DNA of 64,000 bases from Odiellus spinosus (taxonomy: Eukaryota; Arthropoda; Arachnida; Opiliones; Phalangiidae). The position numbers were made by a program, and so were the translations under genes. The notes beneath the pieces are model-generated. The model was given only the letters and a program-made list of their open reading frames with translations. It made no database searches and was not told the origin of the DNA. Location: assembly GCA_963920705.1 (NCBI GenBank), contig OY987233.1, positions 6,810,001 through 6,874,000 on the forward strand. Reading direction: 5' to 3'. Shown here in pieces: positions 24,001 to 34,590 of this stretch. Each line of letters starts with the position of its first letter. Position 1 is the stretch's first letter.

Positions 24001-24905
24001 TAGAAGTCTAAGAAGGCCAAATCCTTTGAAGTTGTGTAAACAACTAGAAAGTTTGGATCTTAGAAGTTCTGTTCCACTCTCTCCTACAAGATTATACGAA
24101 GGCTGGGGTAAGTTACTACATTTTTATCTACTTTATCAACTTCGTTTAAGTGTATCCTAAAACCTATTGATGCCCACAGAACGTACAAAAGTAAAATTAG
24201 GCTCTTAGCTCCTTCTAAGAGATAATCTTATAATGAACCCTATCGTGTCTTAGTTTCATAAAATGGAATTTAGTGTTTAAAATCGTCTGCTAAGGTGCGC
24301 AACGTTTTGTTTTCTGATTTCTCAAGGCTAAAAACGAGGCTTATCAATTCCTGGTTCAAGTACTCGTAAGTGGTAATAAACCGAGTACTCGTAAGTGGTA
24401 ATAAACCGAGTACTCGTAAGTGGTAATAAACCGAGTACTCGTAAGTGGTAATAAACCGAGTACTCGTAAGTGGTAATAAACCGAGTACTCGTAAGTGGTA
24501 ATAAACCGAGTACTCGTAAGTGGTAATAAACCGAGTACTCGTAAGTGGTAATAAACCGAGTACTCGTAAGTGGTAATTAGAAAAGTATTCACTGATCCTT
24601 AACTCTAAATTGAAAAAAACAATTCAAAAACTTAATCTTAGGATTTTTCTAGATTTTTTTTTTCTTTATTTTTTTATATATCGAGACTAGCACAAAGTTT
24701 TAAAGTATTACATCATGGAACCTTAAGTGACCCCATTGTACGTTCTCTGTTCACAAATAGGTTCTTGGTGTATACGAATTGGTGGTACTGATTATGCCCC
24801 CTTTTTACAGTATTTCCCGAGCCCCCTGTTGAATTTAAGCATTCGCAAGAGGAAAAGGAAGATGTTTGCTGGAATTGTAATCATACCCCTGCTCATTGTG
24901 CGTAA
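11077..24905 (+). CDS. PPP1R37: Protein phosphatase 1 regulatory subunit 37 (PPP1R37/LRRC68) homologue, 13 exons, 728 aa
   Basis: Exons: 11077-11287, 11430-11521, 12500-12545, 12612-12712, 14928-15047, 15300-15450, 15526-15671, 15904-16035, 17551-17692, 18855-19021, 19100-19561, 23786-24107, 24811-24905. All introns are GT-AG and the frame is open to TAA. Residues 47-52 read RRVKFP, the RVxF docking motif for PP1, followed by the family's DENIVTGYFEPEDPW. Residues about 115-440 form leucine-rich repeats with PPP1R37 hallmarks such as LDYKHVEALEEVFKRVQF, MIEYYESATFLNISF, LKELYLADNK and GLMALSKSV. The Ser/Pro-rich tail (residues about 440-728) is poorly conserved in the family and holds a second possible docking site (KKLTF). 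Length is close to the human protein (about 690 aa). Family members bind PP1 and can inhibit it. The last 12 residues, CWNCNHTPAHCA, form an unexplained Cys/His cluster. The first ATG (11077) is chosen, although a second Met follows directly. Confidence 0.95.
11952..12399. mobile_element. TTAA-flanked palindromic MITE, family B, in PPP1R37 intron 2
   Basis: The ends are TTAAAGGGAGGGTGAAGAGG and its inverse CCTCTTCACCCTCCCTTTAA. The inner arms pair GGCATTCAATTAAAAGGAGA with its complement near 12242-12262. A T26 run interrupts the left arm. Related copies are at 35254-35692 and, split, at 37360-37565 and 38440-38755. Confidence 0.8.
12870..13652. repeat. 30-bp tandem array, about 26 copies, in PPP1R37 intron 4
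   Basis: The monomer is close to GTTGAGTTTCTCATTGGCTG followed by AGGCAGCTCG. Units differ at one or two sites in blocks (GCTCG, GTTCG, GCTCA). Because 30 is a multiple of three, both strands stay open for over 245 codons, but this is an artefact. Each unit contains ATTGGCTG, i.e. AGCCAAT on the minus strand. Confidence 0.97.
14183..14198. repeat. Poly-G tract
   Basis: A homopolymer of about 16 G residues in PPP1R37 intron 4, flanked by AAGG and TTATAA. Its length is likely to vary. Confidence 0.9.
14310..14757. mobile_element. Foldback element in PPP1R37 intron 4
   Basis: The outer arms are GTAGACAAGCAACCTGACCC and the inverse near 14730-14755. CAGGCCTCGTCAAAT pairs with the segment near 14710. 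An inner hairpin pairs ACCAAATGTAATAACCTGA (about 14552) with its inverse (about 14606-14625). Fragments of the arm recur at 50826-50885 and 60078-60160. Confidence 0.75.
15062..15251. mobile_element. Foldback MITE, family C, in PPP1R37 intron 5
   Basis: A near-complete 190-bp copy with CCCTTACCAAAAAAAGTTAG and the inverse end. It starts 14 bp after the exon 5 donor and leaves only about 50 bp before the exon 6 acceptor, so almost the whole intron is this element. Confidence 0.85.
16045..16512. mobile_element. Short-TIR element in PPP1R37 intron 8
   Basis: Perfect 12-bp inverted ends, CAGGGCTCCCAG and CTGGGAGCCCTG, enclose 468 bp. The interior is rich in ACCTATAAT-type phrases at both ends, extending the inverted similarity. 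It starts 10 bp after the exon 8 donor. No coding capacity. No clear target duplication was seen. Confidence 0.65.
16513..17475. repeat. 193-bp tandem repeat, 5 copies, in PPP1R37 intron 8
   Basis: Copies begin GAACATAATTCTGGATAG at 16513, 16706, 16899, 17091 and 17283. They differ by a few percent. Each has the palindrome TGACGTCA (16579, 16772, 16965, 17157, 17349). The array abuts the short-TIR element on its left and ends about 75 bp before exon 9. Confidence 0.95.
17717..18431. mobile_element. Long foldback element in PPP1R37 intron 9
   Basis: Arms of about 200 bp face each other: GTAAATGAAAACTGCTACAT at the left and its complement ending ...TTTTCATTTAC at the right. Further inside, TAGTTGTCTGCTACAAAAAA, GGAGCCCCTGT and TTTCAATTTCCGAGGTAG all have inverse partners. 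The loop of about 300 bp has no recognisable gene. Confidence 0.85.
19784..23211. repeat. 25-bp satellite array, about 137 copies, in PPP1R37 intron 11
   Basis: The monomer is TATTTAGACTCAAACTTTGT plus CAAGC. Local variants form blocks: GCCAAG (20800-20970 and 21190-21265), a 22-bp ACTCACTTTG deletion form (20970 and 21268), and CAGGC in most units after 22780. Flanks at 19630-19783 and 23212-23470 hold diverged, longer units (CTATTTAGGCCCAAATTTTG). Confidence 0.98.
24358..24577. repeat. 25-bp tandem array, 9 copies, in PPP1R37 intron 12
   Basis: The unit is AGTACTCGTAAGTGGTAATA plus AACCG, nearly perfect, starting about 250 bp after the exon 12 donor. It is unrelated to the 25-bp satellite in intron 11. 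Each unit carries CGTAAGT, a 5' splice-site look-alike in the sense strand. Confidence 0.97.
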
Positions 24906-27393
24906 AAATTAATTTGCCACAATCACCTTTTACCATAGTTAGTTTAACCGGGTGTTATTGTTGTTTTTAACAATGAAAACTTAATTTATCGTATCGGTTG
25001 TGATATTAAGCCACTTAAAACGTCATCTAAATGGTTTTAATTTAATTTTCTTCAAATGTATGATTTGCCGTTACGCGTATTCCGGGTTAGCTTTCTTTAC
25101 TTCGAATCATTTTAAATTACCCGTGAATTTAATTACAACCATTTGAGAAATGTATGTAGCGCACAAAACTGCGGATTGGTTGATCTACGGTCAGTTAGTC
25201 GTAATTAGGAGTCAAATGTTAATTTGTTATTTTAGCGCAAAGTAGTCTTAGATGTATATATCCTACCTTTACTAACCAGAGTTTTAAACCACTTTGGATA
25301 GCTAGATTTGGAATTTGTGAATCATTTTCAGATTATATTTACTTAATTATTGGTACATAAATCATTGCACGATTACCGAGCTTTACGAGTATAATATTTA
25401 ACCGTGTGCCATATAACTGCTTTTACAATATTTTACCCTCAATTATTAGCTTATAATCATAATTTACTCATCAAAAAAACTAAGTCGCTATAACGTGTCA
25501 AGATAACGATATCCATTTAGGGTACAGTATAATTTTAGCTGGGAATACGCATATAGAGTTATAGATTGAGAAAAATAAGATGCACACAGCATATTATACA
25601 AAAGTTCACCGCAAATATTTGAGTTTCATTAAGGCGTACACTAAAACTAGCCAGCCAGGAAGCGGGCATCCGCCTAATACTTTAATTTATTTGAAGTAGA
25701 TCAAGAAGAACAATAAGACCCCCACGAAAACTAGCCAGCCAGCCAACAGGCACCCGCGTAATACTTTAAGGAATCCGAAGTAGATCGAGAAAAACACGAT
25801 GCGCAAGGCATTTTAAACCAAGTTTACCTCAAATATTGGAGTTTTATTTATTCAACACGTAAAATAGCTAGCCATATACTTTTCGGAATCTGGAGGTTTA
25901 GTGTAAAGTAAAAGTGTATTAACCCGTGAAAAAATGAGTGCGAGAAAGAACCCTTTATTACATTGTATGTCAACTAACGGAGACATGTGATGACTAGCAG
26001 AAATTACACATGCGCGAGAGAGAATAGCTCTTCTTGAACTGGGGTATGATAATCTTGAGATAAAACAGAGTACACAGGGAAACTCCTCCTACATGTGTTC
26101 TCCCAGGTTTTAGTTAATAGTTAATTCAAATAGATGGCTTACGTGATTATGTATTTCAGCAGCAAACATAGAAGGCATGGCGGGTAAATAGTTTGAACGA
26201 ACGGATGGGAAAAATATTTTAACTAAAAAAATTAATTTACGATTTAGTCTAGAATACAAATTTCGAGAGACCAAAATATTTTTAAGGGAAATTTAGCGCG
26301 CAATATGAGTCAAAATGAGCTTGAAATTTTGTCCTATTTCACTCATTCGTACTTTAATGTGATATAACGAGTATCAATATACTTCCACAAATGCGGCTTG
26401 TCTGCCCATATTTCTCGCTATATATCAAAATTTAATGGGCGTAACTTTCCGAGAGTATGATAACGAATCGGAATTACCTTTTAGATAGAATTAGGAAAAC
26501 GAAAGCTAACTTTCGTATTATTTAAAAAAAATATGATGAGATAACACTGTTACTGTCAGTTGTGATAGTAGTAAGATTAGGATGAGATTTTTAAAGACAC
26601 TGTTAATATTACTTTAATAATTACAAAAGCAATACAAATTGTTTTTAATACCGGTAATCAAGATTTATTTTTGTATATTAAGATTAATATTTACATAATT
26701 TTATTATTTTGACGCAAATCTATGATTGCATAATTTGCAAATAGATCAAGTTATTGTACGAGCTTGTAATTTAGCATCTAGCCAGAAAAGCTCAAGCAAC
26801 AGACTTGCCTCAAATTGGCAACATATACAATCTTTTAATTTGCGATGCTTTTCAATTTACATAATTTTAAATCGCGAAAATTAATCTTAGGTCTTTAAAA
26901 GAATAGGCAGGATTTATGCTACGAATTAAAAAAAAATAGCGTTACGAGTGGTTACTGGGTAATGGATATGCAACTCAATTCCAAATTTAGCTATCTTTGT
27001 GGCTACGTTCTAGCAAAATGATTAAATATTGCCATATTTGTACTTATTTTGATTGTAAAATATTAGCTTCAAATTTCAGTCATGTGAAACGTATAATGGC
27101 TGCTGAGAATATTTTTGAAATGTAATGAACCATCCAGGATAAGGAGTTGCTATGTATATAGATAATGTATATATATATATATATATAGCTCATGTAAAAA
27201 ATAAAGGGAAAGCAGCTATGAGGGAACGTTTTGTTGATCGGAATGATCAATTCAGTTCTAAAAAGGATGGGGTACCCAAAACCACAAAGGCAAGATTATT
27301 TTCCATGCACAGTGTTTTGCCAATTCTAATTATACATTCGATGCACAGTGTTTTGCCAATTCTAATTATACATTCGAAGATTAGTATAGATAA
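24906..27393. other. Intergenic/3' UTR region after PPP1R37
   Basis: It contains the PPP1R37 3' UTR; no AATAAA occurs close to the stop, so its end is unknown. At 25560-25870 two diverged direct repeats share GAGAAAAA-AGATGC, AAACTAGCCAGCCAG and GTAATACTTTAA phrases. A perfect 36-bp dimer starting ATGCACAGTGTTTTGCCAAT lies at 27304-27375, and an AT dinucleotide run is at about 27167-27186. No gene seen. Confidence 0.5.
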
Positions 27394-27717
27394 CAGGGTT
27401 GCCACAGATTTTCAGATTCAAATTCCCTGACTTTTCCAACGATTTTCCCTGACTGTTTCAGCTAATACTACCCATTTTATATACTTTTATTTTTTATATA
27501 ATTGCGTTTGCCAAACTTTTTGCACACGTATCTTTGTTCTAATCTATACAACTGACACGGTCAGCTTCAAATATTTTCCGCAGATAATGATTGTAATTTC
27601 CTGTCTTCTTGAAAGATCTTTAAATTCCTTGACTTTTTCTTAAAATTCCCTGAATTTTTTGTTTCATTTTCAAATTCCCTGACTTTTCCTTGTTTTCCGT
27701 TACCCGTGGCAACCCTG
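27394..27717. mobile_element. DNA transposon fragment/MITE with CAGGGTTGCCAC ends, copy 1
   Basis: Inverted ends CAGGGTTGCCAC and GTGGCAACCCTG enclose 324 bp with AATTCCCTGACTTTTCC repeats. A 5-bp GATAA flanks both sides (27389-27393, 27718-27722), consistent with a target duplication. The second copy at 45676-46038 has the reverse orientation. The ends match a widespread animal type of non-autonomous element; the superfamily is not assigned. Confidence 0.8.
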
Positions 27718-29814
27718 GATAATTTCTGTTCCTATTTTATCCTATAATGAATTTTCTTATTGACTCTATGCATTTATATTTCTTATAAATTTTTATATTT
27801 GGTACTTGTTTATTTTCTCATGAAGAGGTTATTTGAAGTTGAGGTGAAAGGTTGCACGAGGGAAGGATGTTTTTAATCAAAAAGAATACAGTAAAAATCG
27901 AAACTATTGTTGTTAAAACTACAAGTCCTGGCTTAGGGAATTACAGTTATGAAAAAGATTAAACGGCAGAGTGTGATTGTGTAATTGTTAGAGGTTTGAG
28001 TAAGTAATTTGCAGACGAATTTTAGTCACAAAGAATGTGAGGATGTTACTAGTCTAATGCTGCATTACTATAGTATTTCGCGGCCTTGGAACCATGTAAA
28101 CTAGCCTATTAACAGCCACTCCCTTCTCCTTAAAATATAGTTCCATATCCATCAATGAATTTTTCACGCTTTACCTGCGGGTGGCCAAGCAGGAGGTCTG
28201 TCGCGTCAGATCCCTCGCAAGAGGGATGAGATATATTTTTGCACTTTAACGATCTATATTCGGGAAATAGGAGACAAATATATCACTACTCTATTTTTTG
28301 GGTGTTTCCAAGGCTGTGAAAGACTATATGTAGCACAAATATTTTTTTGTGGAAAACTCGATAATGTTTTCTGATAAAGGTGAAAGACATGGTTTATTTA
28401 GAATATTTTCCATTCCCTTTGATTCCCCAGACTTTCATTCCTTCTAAACTTAAGACGAGTACAACAAACCTCACATGTAACTGAACTACATGTAGGCTTA
28501 GCTTTCCGCTCCTTAGGCGCCATATTCCCACTGATTTTTTAGGCTGTCATGATGATGTGAAATTCCTCTTTCAAATTAATATTCAATCTTTAAAGAGTGG
28601 GGTTATATTTTATAATACCATTTTTAAACTTTTCCCTCGTACAATTTACATAAACTGGGAAATTTACTGTTTCGTGTCTAAAATGCCCTTGTGGTTAAAG
28701 GTACCCCTTTATATCAGGGTCAAAATAACACAATTATTGTTAAAACATAATTACTTTTTTAAATGATTTACGGTAATTAAATATTTTACGATAGTTGTCA
28801 TGTAAATTAACATTTTAAAAATTATAATGTTGCTTAAGTTTTTTAATTATCGTTAACACTTTTGAAGAAACAAAAGCTTGTTGTCAAATTTATAATTATA
28901 TATAGAGAGAACATATATATTAATTTCCTCAAAAAAAATATGCAAAGAAAAACCGAAGCGTTTTCGCGCAAAGAAATAACGATAACTTTGATGTACATTC
29001 CGACTAAACTTAATATTTTGTTTCTCCAAAAAAAAACTTAAATGTTTGTTTGGTGCTTTTATTCTATAGTTAAAAATTAAGTATGCAAAAAAAAAAATGT
29101 TTGACACTCTAGAGTTAACGAGATAATGTACACAAGAAAACTGTAAATCTGTAAATGTTATTGATCAGTAGTAACTAAGGTAGTTATTGCTGTAAAGGAG
29201 AAAAATCTATATTGTGTTCATTTTTGATTCCCCCCATAAGTGTTGATTTATCTATTTTAGCCGAGAACCAGTAAAAGACTTTGAATTAACTACATTTTAA
29301 TCTGCGGTGATAACCCTCTTCACCCGTTTGACGGTAGAATTCCCTTCATTGTTTAGAACAAATTTAAAAACTTCGTGAAAGTTTTTTCTCCCATTTCTTC
29401 CATTTGAAAAAATGTATGTAACCCCAGAAAGAGTTTATACGAAACATTGTGGAATTGCGAAGGTACTGACACTATTATATCCCCTGCTGGAAGAGAGATA
29501 TATTTATTGTTGTTGTCTTTGTCTTTTCATTAGTACTCTTAAACTCTTGATTTTACTCGACTTTGATTATAATAAAATGTACTATACCCGAATAGATTTC
29601 ATGGTGAAAGTTTGATTATTTTGACAAGAGTTAATGCGAGTGGTGGAGTTTCAATTGCTACCCTGCGAATGCGTGCGTATCAAATCCAGGAGCTAATGGG
29701 ACCTGATACGCTTATAAGTTCCACCCCCTGCCTTTAGTAAGTAAATCTACTGTAGCGGTTGCTTTGAAAAAAATTTCAGGGTTAGTACAACATTTTCCAA
29801 GTGAGATTTCTGGA
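27718..29814. other. Intergenic, no gene seen
   Basis: Very AT-rich. Short open frames here have no splice-linked partners and no recognisable domains. No repeat boundaries stand out. Confidence 0.5.
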
Positions 29815-30165
29815 CTCAAGTTGGTAAAGAGATAGGTTAAGCAGACTTTGCCAAGCCACGTGATTGTTTGGAATCTGGGCAGTCGCATTCAATACGGCAC
29901 ATCATACTTCTCCTGGCGTCATCTATTCAGTTTTCAGAAATTAATGGCCACTCTAAGGTAATCAAGCACAGATTCTAAACAGTCACGTGGCTTGACAGAG
30001 GCAGCTTAACCTGGCTTAAAGAGACTAGGTCTCTTCAACTCAATTTATTAACCTTGAACCCCTGAGAGGAAGTGTTTGTTGAAAATTAATAGCTGACACT
30101 CAAATCAGGAACTTTCTAGAGAGACGAGAAAGTTTTTTTTTTTTAACCTAAACCATCCAATTCAT
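29815..30165. mobile_element. Palindromic element, family D, copy 2
   Basis: It shares GCCAAGCCACGTGA..., CGGCACATCATACTTCTCCT, the inverse AGTCACGTGGCTTG arm and the AACCTTGAACCCCTGAGAGG segment with 1975-2350. It ends in a T-run followed by AACCTAAACCATCC, like the first copy. Confidence 0.75.
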
Positions 30166-30849
30166 TCTGGCCAAAATCCCTATTATAAGTGAAAAAGTTC
30201 TCTTTTAGAATTACCCTCAAAATTCACTTTAAAATTTTACAGATTTAAAGATATCTCTAAAGGAGGTAATTCTATCCCCCATCCCTGTGTTGCCAACCAC
30301 TTGAGAGCACAAATTGAAGCAGAGAATGGCTAGAGCTGGGAAAGAAGGGAGGGATATAAGTTTCCCCTTTAAATGGTCGCGGCTATTTACTCTCTAATAA
30401 CATTGCTTCTTAATACTTTGAAAAAGCGATACTTTCATATAGAACCATTGAGTTGGGTATAAATTTTCTTCTACAGATCCACTTAGATTTTAAGTTTGAA
30501 CTATTTTCTAAAAATACGGGACAGCTGTACATCTTCATTTATTGGGGGGAAAGGTTGTTTTTTCATGCTCCTAACTTTATCACCTTATACTACTGGATAT
30601 TGGATAAATTCACTATTTGAAAAAAAAATTGTTCGCAAGATTAAAATCGAGAAAAGAATAGGTATAGCTCAAGTTGAAATATTCACAATTTAATATATGT
30701 AAAATATAAATGACGCTGGACCCTAAAGAAGGGATCAAAATCCCAAAGCAAGGAAAAAATTTAAAGTTGGGAGCAGTAATGAGTAGTTTTCATAATACAC
30801 TTGGATGCAGGGACAACATAAAAAAAACCAAAAAAATTTGAACTATTAA

Positions 30850-30855
30850 TTTATT
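30850..30855 (-). terminator. Polyadenylation signal for IF1
   Basis: A minus-strand AATAAA lies about 82 nt past the IF1 stop codon. It is a plausible signal, assigned by position. Confidence 0.45.
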
Positions 30856-30936
30856 TACCACTAGACAAAATTAAAAATTAGATACATGTACAATGTTGAA
30901 TATAGATATTTGAACAAACAATAGGGCAGAAAAGAT

Positions 30937-31682
30937 CTAGTCACTGCTTTCTTTGTGTAGATTTTCAATTTTTTTCTTGTGTCGTTCAATTTCCTTTTCG
31001 TGCTGTTTAATTAAGTCCTTATGATGGGAAATCTCCTCTTCCATGTGCGACTTCAACTTCTTAAGCTGTTCCTTTTGCTAAATCATACTAAGCCATCAAT
31101 ATTTTAAGTCCTTAAGACCAAATAATTAAGAAAAAAACCAACCTGCTTTCTGAAGAATTCCTCCTCTCTAGCTGCTTCCATTTTACCAAAGGAGCCTCCG
31201 GCTTCCCTACAATTTAAATATTACTTAAATTTTTTAAAATCTCTACGGCTTTAAGCCAATAATATAAAAATTATATTACCTAATAGAGCCACCCGCACCA
31301 CCTCCCTGATATCAAAAACACAGTATTAAGAAACCAGGTTATGAAAGTAAAGTTAAAAGAAGTATCAAACTTACTTTTCCAGCACCACTTCCCAAGTCTC
31401 CATCAGACATGTATCTGCTATTTAAATAAAATAGTATTTTAATTACCAATTGATGCCGACCTATGACATAGGTAAAAGGCTATTATGGCTTATCAGTTAA
31501 AAATAAACTAATAGTAAAGACAGTATTAAAAATAAATAGTTAAGCACAAATCACTTAGGCTAACTCCCAATCACTTATATTAGTATAAAGTATATTAATG
31601 CTTACCATGTATTATTTAGTATTCCCGTTAACTTCAATCTTTTAATACTTCTCAAGGATAAAAGGGACAAATTCGACGCCAT
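30937..31682 (-). CDS. ATP5IF1: Mitochondrial ATP synthase inhibitory factor IF1, 5 exons, 116 aa
   Basis: Exons: 31606-31682, 31375-31417, 31280-31305, 31143-31206 and 30937-31077. All junctions are GT-AG and the frame closes at TAG. The first 28 residues (MASNLSLLSLRSIKRLKLTG...) are Leu/Ser/Arg-rich without acids, a typical matrix presequence. The mature part opens with a Gly-rich segment, then GGSIREAGGSFGKMEAAREE, the inhibitory core that enters the F1 catalytic interface. A long antiparallel coiled coil follows (EEEFFRKQQKEQLKKLK to the end) with His-His in EEEISHHKDL; the family uses these histidines for pH-controlled dimer/tetramer switching. IF1 blocks ATP hydrolysis when the membrane potential falls. 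Human IF1 is 106 aa including its presequence. The very short exon of 26 nt (31280-31305) is needed to keep the frame. Confidence 0.95.
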
Positions 31683-33962
31683 GTTCCAGGTGCAGTCGAT
31701 AGTATATCACTGAAGCCGTGAAGCGATCAACCGGGTTCAGGGTTAAAATGGTGACTTTCGATTCGAAGTGCAGGTTAGTGCAAATGTAAAGATCTAGGAA
31801 AATATAAAATACCAAATTTGACGTTTTGGGAGTAGATCAGTTCAGTTCAGTTCTACTCTTCTCTACTGTTTGTGCCTAAAGTCAGGGACGAAAACAATGA
31901 ATTTGTTCTTATCGGTTTGTCCAGTTCCCCTTCATTAACATAAAACGTTATGTTCTGTACCAGCATCATTAAGGATCTCTACTTTATGCTATAGTTGGCA
32001 CACTGGATCGTGGTCCCCTCGAAAATGAAAAAATATACATAAACAAAGTCAGTGCTTAGGGAAACCCCTGGCTTCTTGGTTCTAGAACAGCCATGATTGT
32101 CTGCTTCAAATTAAATATTTAATGCAGTATGTATGAAGCAAAACGAAAAATCGTTTGCTAACGTTACGATGGTTTTCTGGCGTAACTTGCGCCGATTTTA
32201 GTAACAATAACTATAATAATAACAATAATATTTATTTTTGAACTAAGAGTAGAAGTCTGGAGATATCAAGCTGTACCTTTTGAGCCAGATCTTTATACTC
32301 CCCTTTAAACACCAGCATAAGCCTATAATTTATAAACTTATGACACCAGTAATAGAAGCTCGAGTTTTTAATACAAACGCACGGCTTTAAATTAAACTCG
32401 AAGCGCGCGAGTTTGAATTTTATTTTTTTAGGCTTGAATTTTAGGCTTAGCTTTTTAAGAGACCAACAGGTGAATGCATTTGTATCATCTAACGGACTAA
32501 CCAACCCGAAGATTATAATGTTTTTAACAAGTGTTTAAGTTAAATAAATTTTGTTTCGTGTATTAAACTATCATTAAATGATAGGAAAACTCTTTTCGAG
32601 CAGCTTCGGTTTTTATCAAAGCAAATTCTGTAAAAAACTAAAACAGAGTAACAGAAATTTCAGTAATTAGGATATATGGTGAATCAGTTTAAGTTTAGAC
32701 AAGGCTAAGATTGGACTCTAATATGGAAAAAACTAATATCGTCCGCTAAAAAGTGTCAATCGCTATTTAAATCACTCCTTATTGCCTTGATTTTGCCAAT
32801 ATCTCGAGACTGAAGGCTCACTGGCTAGCATGAAAGGGACTATCTGCGATTTTCAAATCACCTTTAAAGTCGCCTTCTTTTATAGCTTAGCAGACGACGT
32901 TGTACAAAACAAATTGTACAGTCAAAGCTAGGATGCGTGCGTAAGGGAAGAGCATTTTACAATGGCAAGTTTCAGAACAGATAGAGCGAGAAAAACCATC
33001 TCTCTTCTCTCGGCGCCCTCACTGCCGCAGACACGGACTATAACGGCTCTGAATACTATTACGATTTTAGTCCGGTGAATAGGCTAGGGGGATGGAACTC
33101 TTTTTACCCCCCAAAGAGGTCGTACCCTCCATGACCCGGTCACAGTTATTTATTTTTGCTAGCATAACTATCGCGGATTTTAGTCTTTTATAGGACATTT
33201 GTTTTAGAAATGTCAAGCTGTGCTGTGCACCTGGGATCAGTATATCTTAATTGTGTTTCTGTACGGAAGATCCCCATAATTTTACTGATGTCCCCCAAAA
33301 CAAGCGTTAAAATTAGCAGAGATTAATTTCACTGATGGCAAATTTTTTAACCCTCTGAAGACCCCCTCCCCCTTAATACTTCTATTTTATTCAACACGGA
33401 CTATGAAAATCCATTAAAATTCTTTATTTTATATTCAATAGATCTTCTAAATCCATCACCGTTAAACCCTGGGATATTGAAAAAGACAAAAAAAAAAAAA
33501 AAAAAAAACTTTACCGATAAAAAGTGTATTCACTGAAGTGGAAAAATTTCAAGCTTTTTTTCATAAGAGGATCGAAAAAAATTACGGTAAAAAATTTAAC
33601 AAAAATATGTGAAGACCGGAGAAAAGTAGGATCATTTTTGAAAGCTATACTTTTTGGTGAAAAAAAGGACCCATGTATGTATGTAGAAAGATAAGGACCA
33701 AAAAAAAACCAAAACATGCGTGGACGGAAAAGAATAGCGTGACCTAAGGTCTGTTTGTATTCATTAGTCTATTCGCTTTTTGGCAGTTGGCAGTTGCCAC
33801 CGCGAAAAATAGATGACGAAGACGTATTTCCTCGCTTACGGGCTTCAAGACCTCGAGAAAATCAATTGGAGAAGTAGCTATAGCGGGTTCGAAATGGGAT
33901 AGAAAAGATATCTTCCGACCACTGTGCATTTCTCCCGCGTAATAGTGCCGATGCTCGCAGGT

Positions 33963-33996
<34 letters not shown>

Positions 33997-34590
33997 ATCC
34001 CTAAGCCTTTTTTTGACTCATTTCGTATCATCTCAACTTTTTTGCGAGTTGGAGGACCGCGGACCGTCCGTTTTCCCCATTAATATCTCCCCCAAGTTTT
34101 TTTTCATCTCTTGTTCGGTCTCTATGGAAACTATTCCCAGCAAACCACATCGGGGCTCCAAAATTCCTAGACTCTAGTCTTTCCCGTTACGGGGCGCTGT
34201 GCTTCGAAGCAAAAGTGCTCCACTCCGAAATATGTGGGATTATCCTTGGACAGTGGAAACTCGCGAGACGCGGCGCAATTTCAGTCCTGGATTCGACCTA
34301 GTGCAAAACAACTCCAACCAGAGTATACCTTATAGTTTCATTTTCGCGATGCGCCTCCGGCACTACTAAAACAAGTGTGTAAACCACGCGGGTTTGGCTG
34401 TCGTAAACAACAACAAGAAAGAAACTTGAATTGCCAAAAGTTATCGTATATCTTTCTTTTTTGACGAAATTATGGTTCTGGAAGTATTGAAGATCAAAGG
34501 TTAAACTGTAAAAGAAAGAACTTGTATCACTATTCTAATATGGCATTGGACATGTGCGCGGGACGATACTGAAGATAAAGAAATAAATCA
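31683..34590. other. Intergenic region upstream of IF1
   Basis: The IF1 promoter should lie just after 31682. An isolated plus-strand ATG at 31748 is followed by eight codons and a CAG/GTTAGT donor. Homopolymers: A20 near 33490 and T27 near 33967. A moderately GC-rich block at 34040-34400 is followed by an AATCAG/GTAAGA donor-like site at 34591. Nothing else could be identified. Confidence 0.4.
32834..32990. repeat. Dispersed repeat, copy 1
   Basis: AAAGGGACTATCTG..., CTTAGCAGACGACGT, GTGCGTAAG-GAAGAGCATTT and GAACAGATAG also occur, in the same order and spacing, at 36884-37020. The type is unknown; it is probably part of a larger element. Confidence 0.7.

Noticed and set aside
33744..34031. 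95-codon minus-strand frame with a lysine run
   Set aside because: The lysines come from a T27 homopolymer, there are no splice partners, and the rest is unrecognised.
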